Part shown: positions 36,647-44,810 of the stretch, piece by piece
How positions within the stretch are numbered: position 1 is the stretch's first letter
How the letters are laid out: the number at the start of each line of letters is the position of its first letter
Origin: Flavobacterium sp. N502536
GTDB lineage: Bacteria; Bacteroidota; Bacteroidia; Flavobacteriales; Flavobacteriaceae
DNA: 64,000 nt
Reading direction: 5' to 3'
NCBI RefSeq assembly: GCF_025947345.1
Contig: NZ_CP110011.1
Location: 992,001-1,056,000 of the forward strand
Position numbers and translations under genes: made by a program
Notes under the pieces: generated by a model
Seen by the model: the letters and a program-made list of their open reading frames with translations, nothing else
Database searches by the model: none
Told to the model about the DNA's origin: nothing

Positions 36647-37579
36647 TTATAACCTATTTGAAATAAATTTAAAGCTGATCAGCCTCTGAAATATCTTTTT
36701 AAAAAATGGTAAAACACCTATTTTTAGTGCCATTTTTTTAAAAAAAAGACCTAATTTGTAGGTGTTTGAATCTTTACACAATGCTAATTTGTATCTATAA
36801 TCTAAACTAGATTTATAAAACCTTGAAATCAGAACAACTGACAATCTGTTATATTCTTTCGGAGTAAGTATAGTCTCTAAATACTCGATCGCTTTTATAA
36901 ACTCCGGAAATAAGTTTTCATTTTTAGTCATACTCTTTGGATTTCTTCTATAATAAGCCAAAGATTCATCTTTAAAAAAAATCTTATTTGTCTTCTGAAA
37001 CAAACTTACCCACATCACCCAATCTTCTTTTGCTCTTAAATTTTCGGGAAATCGAAAGTTCTGAAAGAGCGAAGATTCAAAAATACCACAATGAATCGGT
37101 ATCGTAAAAGAATCTTCCCATTGGTACAAAATCGATTCTAAATTAAAAAGTTCTGCTTTTAAATCACAATAAGGACTTGACAGAGTGTTGATGTCTTCGT
37201 CGAACATTTTAAAATTAGATATAACAATTCTTAAATCTTTATTTTTTAATGAATTAAAGGATTGAAGAGAATTTTCTAATTTTAATTTATCTAAACAATC
37301 ATCAGAATCTAAGAACTGTATGTAATCGCCTTTTACAAAATCTAATCCAAAATTTCTGGCACTACTTAATCCGCCATTCTCTTTATGATAATATTTAAAT
37401 CGACTATCAATGTCACACCACTTTTTAGCTATTTCATGGGTATTATCAGGACTCCCGTCGTCAACTATAATACATTCCCAGTTCCTGTATGATTGATTTA
37501 AAACAGACTGTAACGTTTCATCCAGATAATGAGCCTGGTTGTAACAAGGAACTATAATGGAAACTAAAGACTCGCTCAT
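36647..37579 (-). CDS. Glycosyltransferase family 2 (GT-A)
   Basis: A 310-residue GT2 protein. It begins VSIIVPCYNQAHYLDETLQS, then CIIVDDGSPDNTHEIAKKW and the metal site IQFLDSDDCLDKLKL. RAKEDWVMWVSLF supplies the ED motif near residue 195. The C-terminal region is basic and may sit on the membrane. Its ATG overlaps the upstream stop codon by one base. Confidence 0.88.
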   Translation of the reverse strand: MSESLVSIIVPCYNQAHYLDETLQSVLNQSYRNWECIIVDDGSPDNTHEIAKKWCDIDSRFKYYHKENGGLSSARNFGLDFVKGDYIQFLDSDDCLDKLKLENSLQSFNSLKNKDLRIVISNFKMFDEDINTLSSPYCDLKAELFNLESILYQWEDSFTIPIHCGIFESSLFQNFRFPENLRAKEDWVMWVSLFQKTNKIFFKDESLAYYRRNPKSMTKNENLFPEFIKAIEYLETILTPKEYNRLSVVLISRFYKSSLDYRYKLALCKDSNTYKLGLFFKKMALKIGVLPFFKKIFQRLISFKFISNRL

Positions 37580-38502
37580 TATTTCTGTAAATAGTTATAT
37601 TTTATAGCACTGAGATATTTTTTAAGAGGCATTCTAAAACTGCAATTTCTAAAATTACTTATTACGGTTCTAAATGATTCCAAATACATATTCTCCTCTA
37701 ACATCAGTCTGAATTTTTTAATAAAAAAATCATTTAAAAGATGGTAGTTTTTGGGATACCTTTTTTTATCTCCTAAATAATTATAAATGGAATTAATTTG
37801 AAAAATATGAGTGTTATAATAATCTAATTTCGTCAAACCTGACATTACTCCTCCTTCATGAATTCTATAAACTGAAAACAGTTCTGTCGATCTGTAAGTT
37901 TTCGATTTGGTAGTGTTCATCAAAATAAGATACAAAAACCAATCTCCAAAAGTTACTTTTTTAAAACTGTCGGGAAATTGAACTTTAACATTCCTAAACA
38001 ATACCGTACAGGTTATAATATTATTATGGAATAAGAAATCGTCTAATACAAACACACTGTCGTTCTTATCTTTTATAATTGGTCCCTCTTCGCTTTTTAA
38101 ATTTCTTTTTAGTTCTAAGGCGTTTGCACTATGAATTACAAAATCTGGATTTGCCTCTAAAAAATCAACTTGCTTCTGAAGTTTTAAAGGATCAATCCAA
38201 TAATCATCACCTTCGCATATTGCAATATAAGTTCCGGAGCATTGATTTAAGGCAAAAATAAAATTAGGCATCATTCTTAAATTACTTTCATGCCTGAAGT
38301 ATTTAATCCATGATTTTTTAGGATGATTTTCTAAAATTTCCTGAATAACTGTATCTGTTTGATCCGGAGAACAGTCATTCGCAATAATTAGCTCTACTTC
38401 AAAATTACATTCTTGCATCAAAATTCCTTCAATAGCTTCCCGAATGTAATTTTGATGACCATAGGTAATCATGCAAACACTAACAGTAGGTTTTTTTTTC
38501 AT
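37579..38502 (-). CDS. Glycosyltransferase family 2 (GT-A), tandem paralogue
   Basis: About 307 residues from the ATG at 38,500-38,502 (MKKKPTVSVCMITYGHQNYI). The frame continues 19 codons upstream into the previous gene, but those residues are not family-like and the chosen start gives the ATGA overlap used elsewhere in the operon. The metal site is ICEGDDYWIDPLKLQKQ. The first 115 residues are very close to the next gene (38,499): both contain MQEC-FEVELIIANDCSPD, a clear sign of duplication. Confidence 0.86.
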   Translation of the reverse strand: MKKKPTVSVCMITYGHQNYIREAIEGILMQECNFEVELIIANDCSPDQTDTVIQEILENHPKKSWIKYFRHESNLRMMPNFIFALNQCSGTYIAICEGDDYWIDPLKLQKQVDFLEANPDFVIHSANALELKRNLKSEEGPIIKDKNDSVFVLDDFLFHNNIITCTVLFRNVKVQFPDSFKKVTFGDWFLYLILMNTTKSKTYRSTELFSVYRIHEGGVMSGLTKLDYYNTHIFQINSIYNYLGDKKRYPKNYHLLNDFFIKKFRLMLEENMYLESFRTVISNFRNCSFRMPLKKYLSAIKYNYLQK

Positions 38503-39485
38503 CTCAATTTCTGTCTTAAAACACCCAGTCCAACAAATGATAAAAGAAGTTTTAACCAAATATCAGCTTTCATTTTTTTCCTAAAAACACTCCAACTACA
38601 AAATTTAAAGGTTTCTAAAATTAATAGATTTTTCAGCAATTTTAAAGTATCTGAATATTTCTTAGATACAAAAGCGGTATTTATTAATCCTCTATTCGTA
38701 TTACAAATAGAATCTGACAGCCAAATTCTGTTTAAATTATTTCGTTCAACAAAACTCTTCCTGCAAAAATAGGTATCTTTTAATGCAAAAATGTATTTCT
38801 CAATTTCTTTAGGATGACTTGCACTACCTTCAAGAATTCTGTATACTGCTGTTGTTTCGTTTAAATGATACAATCTTGATCTATATACCGTTTCAAGGAT
38901 TATTCTGGTGTCGCCTATTACTTTACCTTCAAGCTCTTTACGGAGTATTTTTATAACCTTGTCTAAAATTGTTTTCCTAAAAACGGTGGAAGCAAATTCA
39001 ACAAATTTACTTTTTAGCATTTCAGGAATCACCTCTTCCTCGCTTTGCACAAATCTTGCTGGTGCTTCTATAAATTGTCCCGTTTTCTCAATAAATTGCT
39101 TTGTATTAGAGTATACTAAACCTACTTCTTTATTCTTTTCTAAAATATCAACCTGTTTTTGAAGTTTGTCTTTAGTGATCCAGTAATCGTCTCCTTCGCA
39201 CATTGCAACATAAGTTCCTGAACATTGTTCCAAAGCAAAAAATAAATTTGACATTATCCCTTTATTCTGGGCATAATTAAAGTACTTAACCCATGATCTT
39301 CTGGGATGGTTTTTTAAGACGTTCTGTACGACTAAATCTGTTTTATCAGGGGAACAGTCATTAGCGATAATCAACTCAACTTCAAAATCACATTCCTGCA
39401 TTAAAACTCCCTCTATAGCCTGAAGAATAAACTTCTCATGACCATAAGTAATCATACAAACACTAACTTTTAGATTTCGATTCAT
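38499..39485 (-). CDS. Glycosyltransferase family 2 (GT-A), tandem paralogue
   Basis: A 328-residue GT2 protein: VSVCMITYGHEKFILQAIEG, IIANDCSPDKTDLVVQN, then the metal site MCEGDDYWITKDKLQKQ. It shares long near-identical blocks with the gene at 37,579 over the first 115 residues and diverges after that, so the donor domain is kept while the acceptor half changed. The C-terminal Lys/Leu-rich stretch is hydrophobic and may touch the membrane. Confidence 0.87.
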   Translation of the reverse strand: MNRNLKVSVCMITYGHEKFILQAIEGVLMQECDFEVELIIANDCSPDKTDLVVQNVLKNHPRRSWVKYFNYAQNKGIMSNLFFALEQCSGTYVAMCEGDDYWITKDKLQKQVDILEKNKEVGLVYSNTKQFIEKTGQFIEAPARFVQSEEEVIPEMLKSKFVEFASTVFRKTILDKVIKILRKELEGKVIGDTRIILETVYRSRLYHLNETTAVYRILEGSASHPKEIEKYIFALKDTYFCRKSFVERNNLNRIWLSDSICNTNRGLINTAFVSKKYSDTLKLLKNLLILETFKFCSWSVFRKKMKADIWLKLLLSFVGLGVLRQKLR

Positions 39486-39487
39486 TA

Positions 39488-40135
39488 TTAAAATCGTAAT
39501 TCCTCTAGTTCTTTAATAATTTTACCTGGTATTCCAACAATTAGACAATTGTCAGGAACGTCTTTAGTAACAACAGCACCTGCGCCAACAACGACATTTT
39601 TACCTATTCTGACTTTAGGTAAAACAGTTGCATTAGTTCCTAAAACAGTATAGTCACCAAGGACACAATTTCCGGATATATTCACTCCTGGGGATAATTC
39701 TACAAATTCACCTATAATACAATCATGGCCGATTGTACAATTTAAATTTATTAAAGAACCTTTTTTAACAATAACATCAGCTGTGATTACCGTTCCGGTC
39801 ATGATGTTGGACCCTACTCCAATTTCATTACCAAAATTACCAATAACAGCAAGTGGACTGATTGTAGAAGTAAAAACACCACCTAACGCCGTAAATTTAT
39901 CATAAAGCTGTTTTCTTAATACTGGATTACCAATTCCTATTGTAAACCTGTTATCTATGGTCGTAAAATATGTAGCTGCATCGTGAAGAGTTTTTAAAAC
40001 GGGAAATTTATTAAATAAAAATCCATTTATATCATCATTCACATCATCATAAAACGCCAAGTTATCCGTTTGATTTAATTGATGTACTACTTCCAGAACT
40101 TCTTTTGCAAAACCTTTAGCTCCTATAATTAACAT
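39488..40135 (-). CDS. NeuD/PglD/VioB-family sugar O/N-acyltransferase
   Basis: A 215-residue left-handed beta-helix acyltransferase with an N-terminal Rossmann-like domain (MLIIGAKGFAKEVLEVV). Hexapeptide repeats run from about residue 90. IGHDCIIGEFVELSPGVNI carries the probable catalytic His; the coenzyme A end is VVVGAGAVVTKDVPDN. Family members acetylate the 4-amino group of UDP-bacillosamine precursors (PglD) or dTDP-Qui4N (VioB). It overlaps the aminotransferase upstream by 7 nt, which points to a 4-acetamido-4,6-dideoxyhexose product. Confidence 0.87.
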   Translation of the reverse strand: MLIIGAKGFAKEVLEVVHQLNQTDNLAFYDDVNDDINGFLFNKFPVLKTLHDAATYFTTIDNRFTIGIGNPVLRKQLYDKFTALGGVFTSTISPLAVIGNFGNEIGVGSNIMTGTVITADVIVKKGSLINLNCTIGHDCIIGEFVELSPGVNISGNCVLGDYTVLGTNATVLPKVRIGKNVVVGAGAVVTKDVPDNCLIVGIPGKIIKELEELRF

Positions 40136-41205
40136 AAACTGGTATTAATAATTGAAATAATTTTTTCTAACTCCGCTAATTGTAGACCTACATACAATGG
40201 TAAACACATTATACGAGACGCTACACTTTCAGAAACAGGCATTTTAGCACTATTAACATACTCAATAGTATTTAAAGATGGGTAAAAATATCGTCGTGGA
40301 AAAATTTCATTTTCATTTAAGACTTTTTGAGTCTTAAGTAGTTGTTCTTCATTCTCAAAAATTAAAGGATAATAACTATAATTCCAATCTGTATTCTCTC
40401 TAATCTTAATAGAATATACTTTACTAAAATCCAGATTATCGTTATAAAAATGGACTAGATTTTTTCTCTCTCTAATTATTTGATCCATATAAGGAAAAAC
40501 GGCCAATCCCATAGCAGCCTGCAGTTCCGATATTTTACCATTGATTCCTAAACCATGAAACGCTAATGGTCCATTATGTCCAAAATTATGAGAATAAAAT
40601 AATTTATGCCTTAAATCTAAATCATTAGCAAACATAGCCCCACCTTCTCCTGTATGAAATAACTTGGTAGCATGAAAGCTACAAGTACTAATATCTCCAT
40701 AATTAAAAATAGACTTGTTATTAAACTGCATACCAAAACAATGTGCCGCATCATAAATAACCTTCAAATTATACTTTTTTGCAATAGCTTCAATAGCGAT
40801 AACATTGCATGGATTACCAAAAACATGAGTCGCTAATATTGCCGTCGTTTTTGACGTAATAGCCTCCTCTATCTTCGTTTCATCTATGGTTAAATATTCT
40901 GGATGAATATCTACAAAAACTGGTGTACAATTTTCCCAAACTATTGATGCCGTTGTTGCTACATAACTAAATGGTGTGGTTATAATTTCACCTTTATTTC
41001 CTAACAACTTCAAAGCAATTTGCAGGGGTACTGTTCCATTGTTAGTAATTATAATATTTGAAATATCCAGATACTCTTTCAATTTTTCTTCAAGTTCCAA
41101 CACGAGTTCACCTCTATTGGTTAACCATTCATTATCCCAGGCGCGCTGAATTTGTTTTGTATATTCGGGTAAGGGGGGTAGAAAAGCTTTGGTTACGTTT
41201 ATCAT
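40129..41205 (-). CDS. DegT/DnrJ/EryC1 aminotransferase, VioA-like
   Basis: A 358-residue PLP enzyme of fold type I. The internal-aldimine Lys is in CSFHATKLFHTGEGGA near residue 185; VIYDAAHCFGM (about 155) holds the Asp that contacts the PLP nitrogen; TTPFSYVATTASIVW lies near residue 80. The overall pattern is close to VioA-type dTDP-4-keto-6-deoxyglucose 4-aminotransferases, from memory of the family. With the acyltransferase it overlaps, it would give dTDP-Qui4NAc or a similar sugar. PglE- and WecE-type activity are alternatives. Confidence 0.85.
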   Translation of the reverse strand: MINVTKAFLPPLPEYTKQIQRAWDNEWLTNRGELVLELEEKLKEYLDISNIIITNNGTVPLQIALKLLGNKGEIITTPFSYVATTASIVWENCTPVFVDIHPEYLTIDETKIEEAITSKTTAILATHVFGNPCNVIAIEAIAKKYNLKVIYDAAHCFGMQFNNKSIFNYGDISTCSFHATKLFHTGEGGAMFANDLDLRHKLFYSHNFGHNGPLAFHGLGINGKISELQAAMGLAVFPYMDQIIRERKNLVHFYNDNLDFSKVYSIKIRENTDWNYSYYPLIFENEEQLLKTQKVLNENEIFPRRYFYPSLNTIEYVNSAKMPVSESVASRIMCLPLYVGLQLAELEKIISIINTSLC

Positions 41206-41206
41206 A

Positions 41207-42448
41207 TTATTTTTGGGCTATTTCATTCTGTAACAAAGAAATCCTTGGTTTCATCTGGATTTCATTAGAATAAACTTTAAGAAATTTTTGCTGACCATTT
41301 TGAGAAATAGAATATAATTTTTCAGGGTTTTCAATTAAATCGATAATATGATTCCTAATAGAATCAGAATTACTATCTATCAAAATTAAATCTACATTTG
41401 GAATAAAAGTACTATTCTGTTTAAGTTCATCAGTAATTAAAACCGTAACACCATTTAAAGCCGCTTCGACAACCGTACCTAACGGAAATCCATCGAACGC
41501 GCCCTTACTTAATACAAATGCTTTATTTGGAGAAATCAACACATCCATATTTTGATAAATGACACCTAAAGTTTCAAAATTTTGATATCCGTAAAACTTT
41601 ATTTTTCCTTTAAGTTTTGAAACGTCAATATCATTTTCATCAAAACCTCCAATGATGTGAAAATTTATAAAATCATATTTATCAACTATGGTTTTGGCAA
41701 ACTCTATAAATACATCGTAACCTTTATCTTCTCCTTTTGGGCTGTATTTAGCCGCGCAAAAACAAATATCGAATGTCAACTTATTCACTAAATAAGTTTT
41801 TTTATTTGTTAGATCTTTATTTAAGGATATTTGCGGGACAACCCCTCCAAAAATAAATTCTATTTTCTGCGAACTACAAAAGTTTTTCTCAATTAAATAA
41901 TTCTGGGTTATTTTTTGAGTTGTGATAACTTTACGAAATAACGGCGATTCAAGAACTTTTTTTAATTTTTCATCACTTATCGTGTTATCTAATTGAAATC
42001 CTCCTCCAGGATACAAAGTAAAAGCAAACGGAATTTTGTATTTCTCTAACCACCATAAATTTTTATAAATATTATTTAGGAAAACACAATAAAACAAGTT
42101 TGTATTTATATTGACCAATTTCTTTTTACGTACTATTTTCTTTTTTAATGATACGTTTTGCAATATAAATTCCGAAATGTGTTTTTGATGGTTTTCAATT
42201 GGAGTATTTACAATCGCATATGATGTTGGTTCGACTATAATTTTAGATTTTTTAAAATGCTTTAATAGTACCGTAAATTCTTCATACCTAAAACCAGATA
42301 TCGGATGCGGAAATATATCATCAAAAATTAATAGATCAGTATTCTTCAAACCCTTATAAAACATATAATCATCACTACAAAAGCTTCTTGCAATCGAAAA
42401 AACATTCTGCACTTTATTTTTAATAATTTGAATAATATCCACTATCAT
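41207..42448 (-). CDS. Putative GT-B glycosyltransferase
   Basis: A 413-residue protein. The C-terminal half has ICFCAAKYSPKGEDKGYDVF, FYGYQNFETLGVIYQ, and SKGAFDGFPLGTVVEAALNG, whose E motif follows the GT4 donor pattern. The N-terminal half is divergent (LLIFDDIFPHPISGFRYEEF). It lies 1 nt after the VioA-like gene in genomic order, overlaps wzt by 4 nt, and so is probably part of the ABC-exported glycan pathway. Donor unknown. Confidence 0.8.
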   Translation of the reverse strand: MIVDIIQIIKNKVQNVFSIARSFCSDDYMFYKGLKNTDLLIFDDIFPHPISGFRYEEFTVLLKHFKKSKIIVEPTSYAIVNTPIENHQKHISEFILQNVSLKKKIVRKKKLVNINTNLFYCVFLNNIYKNLWWLEKYKIPFAFTLYPGGGFQLDNTISDEKLKKVLESPLFRKVITTQKITQNYLIEKNFCSSQKIEFIFGGVVPQISLNKDLTNKKTYLVNKLTFDICFCAAKYSPKGEDKGYDVFIEFAKTIVDKYDFINFHIIGGFDENDIDVSKLKGKIKFYGYQNFETLGVIYQNMDVLISPNKAFVLSKGAFDGFPLGTVVEAALNGVTVLITDELKQNSTFIPNVDLILIDSNSDSIRNHIIDLIENPEKLYSISQNGQQKFLKVYSNEIQMKPRISLLQNEIAQK

Positions 42449-43731
42449 CTATTAATTTGAATATTTTCCCAATTTAAATAAGGCCTTACAACCCCTCCCC
42501 AATAACCAAAATAATCTTTCCTATGAGTTCCTTCCTCTTCCAGATCAACTGAAATTATTTTGTCAAGTTGTGCGATTATCTCAAAATTATTACCAACTAA
42601 GATTATAGTAAAGTAATATTTCCCTTTATTTAAAAGGTTCTCAGGAATTACACAAACACTTCTATAAGTTCCTTTTCCTAAAGGAACTCGTTGTAAATTA
42701 GGTGATGCTAAGACGTAAGATTCTTTATCATCAAAAATTGAAATTGAGCAATTAATTGAATGGTTATCTATAAAATTGACATACTCTATTTCCAGGCTTA
42801 TTTGATCTTCAATAAGAAAAAATGAATTATCTGATTTAAGTTTGATAGAAGTTATTCTGGCATTTAAGTTTCCAGGTGCATCTTCAATTTTCCACCCTAC
42901 ATTAGTAACACATTCATATGAATCTGAATTGTAAACATCTAAAGCTTCATTAATATTTCCCTGAAATTTAATCATCCCTTGTTCTAGAACAATTCCTCTG
43001 GTACACAATTGTTTCACTGCAGCCATATTATGGCTCACAAATAAAACAGTTCTTCCCTCACCTTTAGAAATATCCTGCATCTTTCCAATAGCCTTTTTCT
43101 GAAACTCGGCATCACCAACGGCTAAAACCTCATCAATAACCAATATTTCAGGTTCCAAAAAAGCAGCTACAGCAAAGGCTAAACGAACTGTCATTCCAGA
43201 ACTATATCTTTTTACGGGTGTGTCTATATAACGTTCACAACCTGAAAAATCAATAATTTCATCGAGCCTAGAAGAAATTTCTTTTTTAGTCATTCCAAGA
43301 ATGGCTCCATTTAAAAAAATATTTTCTCTTCCCGTCATCTCACCATTAAAACCCGTTCCTACTTCAAGAAGTGAGGCAATACGGCCACGAGATTTTATAC
43401 TACCGGTAGTTGGAGCTGTTACTTTTGACAGTATCTTTAAAAGTGTTGATTTTCCTGCTCCGTTTTTACCAATAATTCCGAGAACTTCTCCTCGCTCAAC
43501 TTCAAAACTAATGTCTTGCAAAGCCCAAACATAATCTGAATTACCTTTAGTTGAGCGGTCATTAGTATCTCCAATTTTTAAATAAGGATTCTCTTTGCCT
43601 CTTATCTTGTGCCACCATCTATTGATGTCATGACTCAAGGTCCCTGTACCTACTTGTCCTAAACGATATTGTTTAGAAACGTTTTCAGCTTTTAATATTA
43701 TATCTTTTTCCAATTGTGAATCGTGAATCAT
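42445..43731 (-). CDS. wzt: Polysaccharide ABC exporter ATPase with C-terminal glycan-binding domain (Wzt)
   Basis: A 428-residue protein. Residues 10-255 form an ABC ATPase: Walker A GKNGAGKS (88-95), TGRENIFLNG, signature YSSGMTVRLAFAVA, Walker B ILVIDEVLAVGD, and switch VSHNMAAV. The remaining 150 residues are a beta-sandwich of the Wzt-C type, which binds the modified end of the O-chain and makes the ATPase specific. The long form implies a terminal modification on the exported glycan. It is 3 nt downstream of the permease gene. Confidence 0.93.
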   Translation of the reverse strand: MIHDSQLEKDIILKAENVSKQYRLGQVGTGTLSHDINRWWHKIRGKENPYLKIGDTNDRSTKGNSDYVWALQDISFEVERGEVLGIIGKNGAGKSTLLKILSKVTAPTTGSIKSRGRIASLLEVGTGFNGEMTGRENIFLNGAILGMTKKEISSRLDEIIDFSGCERYIDTPVKRYSSGMTVRLAFAVAAFLEPEILVIDEVLAVGDAEFQKKAIGKMQDISKGEGRTVLFVSHNMAAVKQLCTRGIVLEQGMIKFQGNINEALDVYNSDSYECVTNVGWKIEDAPGNLNARITSIKLKSDNSFFLIEDQISLEIEYVNFIDNHSINCSISIFDDKESYVLASPNLQRVPLGKGTYRSVCVIPENLLNKGKYYFTIILVGNNFEIIAQLDKIISVDLEEEGTHRKDYFGYWGGVVRPYLNWENIQINR

Positions 43732-43734
43732 GAA

Positions 43735-44601
43735 TTAAACAGTATCTATAAAACTTTTCTCCGTTTTATTAAAAACCAAAAGTCCAATAAAAAATACTGT
43801 TATAGTAACAACTAAAGTATAGACTAATCCTAAAACCGAAATTCCTCCAACGTTCAATAACATAAAACGGGCGGTCTCAATAATATAAGCTAATGGATTA
43901 TATTCGACTAGCCAACCATAACTAGGTAATTTATCTTTAATAAGCTCCATAGGATACATAACTGCCGACAAGTACATCAATAATTGTATCCCAAAACCAA
44001 TTAAATGACTAAAATCTCGATATTTTGTCACCATTGCAGAGATAAGCATTCCTAAGCCCAATCCTAAAATTCCCATTATGATTATTAAAATAGGGAAAAA
44101 TAAAACTAGACTATTTAAACTCAAATCAGCTCCTTGGAAATAATAGAAAATATAAAATCCAACAAAAATCAGAAATTGAATTCCGAATTTTACAAGATTT
44201 GAAATTACAACCGATAGAGGGGTAATTATTCTCGGAAAATATACTTTCCCAAAAATAGCAGCATTCGCCTTAAAAGTATCCGACGTCCCGGTCAGGCAAG
44301 TTGTAAAATAATTCCAAACTGTTATTCCTGCCAGATTAAATAAAAATGGCGGAACCTTTCCTGTATCAATACCTGCAACATTATTAAATATTATTGTAAA
44401 GGTTACAGAAGTAAATAATGGCTGAATGAGATACCAAAGCGGGCCTAAAACAGTTTGTTTATATACCGTGATGACATCACGTTTTACGAAAAGAAATAAT
44501 AAGTCACGATACTGCCAAACTTCTTTTAAATTTAGCGAAAAGAACTTATTCTTAGGTGTTATTTCAAACAACCAATCATTGGGGCTATTATTGTTGTTCA
44601 T
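43735..44601 (-). CDS. wzm: Polysaccharide ABC exporter permease (Wzm)
   Basis: A 288-residue membrane protein of the ABC-2 permease family with six hydrophobic spans. LKEVWQYRDLLFLFVKRDV and KQTVLGPLWYLIQPLF form the amphipathic gate helix and its follow-on, and PMELIKDKLPSYGWLVEYNPLAYII is split over the typical loop before span 5. With Wzt it moves undecaprenyl-linked glycan to the periplasm. It is the first gene after a terminator-like hairpin, so it may begin a separate transcript. Confidence 0.92.
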   Translation of the reverse strand: MNNNNSPNDWLFEITPKNKFFSLNLKEVWQYRDLLFLFVKRDVITVYKQTVLGPLWYLIQPLFTSVTFTIIFNNVAGIDTGKVPPFLFNLAGITVWNYFTTCLTGTSDTFKANAAIFGKVYFPRIITPLSVVISNLVKFGIQFLIFVGFYIFYYFQGADLSLNSLVLFFPILIIIMGILGLGLGMLISAMVTKYRDFSHLIGFGIQLLMYLSAVMYPMELIKDKLPSYGWLVEYNPLAYIIETARFMLLNVGGISVLGLVYTLVVTITVFFIGLLVFNKTEKSFIDTV

Positions 44602-44740
44602 TTTATTATTGTTAGAAACAATCTACAACTATATCATTGATAAAATTATTCCTCAAAATTTCATTACTTTTTTAAACCTCGAATAACTACACTTGTTTAA
44701 TTAACAAGATTTTTATGCTTCAAAAAACATTTTAAAAGCA

Positions 44741-44772
44741 AAAAAGGTGTTTTCTAAAAAAACACCCTTTTT
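44741..44772 (-). terminator. Terminator-like hairpin between the WbpM-like gene and wzm
   Basis: On the minus strand an imperfect stem (gggtgtttt / aaaacacc) has a short AT loop, then a run of seven T. The plus strand shows ggtgtttt at 44,746-44,753 and aaaacaccc at about 44,759-44,767. It lies after the stop of the 44,811 gene and 140 nt before wzm. No consensus promoter was found in the rest of that gap (44,602-44,740). Confidence 0.6.
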
Positions 44773-44810
44773 ATAGTATAGAATTAAACCTTAATTCAAA
44801 TATTGCGAAA

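Noticed and set aside
38413..38772. 119-residue + strand ORF over the GT2 paralogues
   Set aside because: It is antisense to two clear GT2 genes and has low-complexity Phe/Asn/Lys composition.
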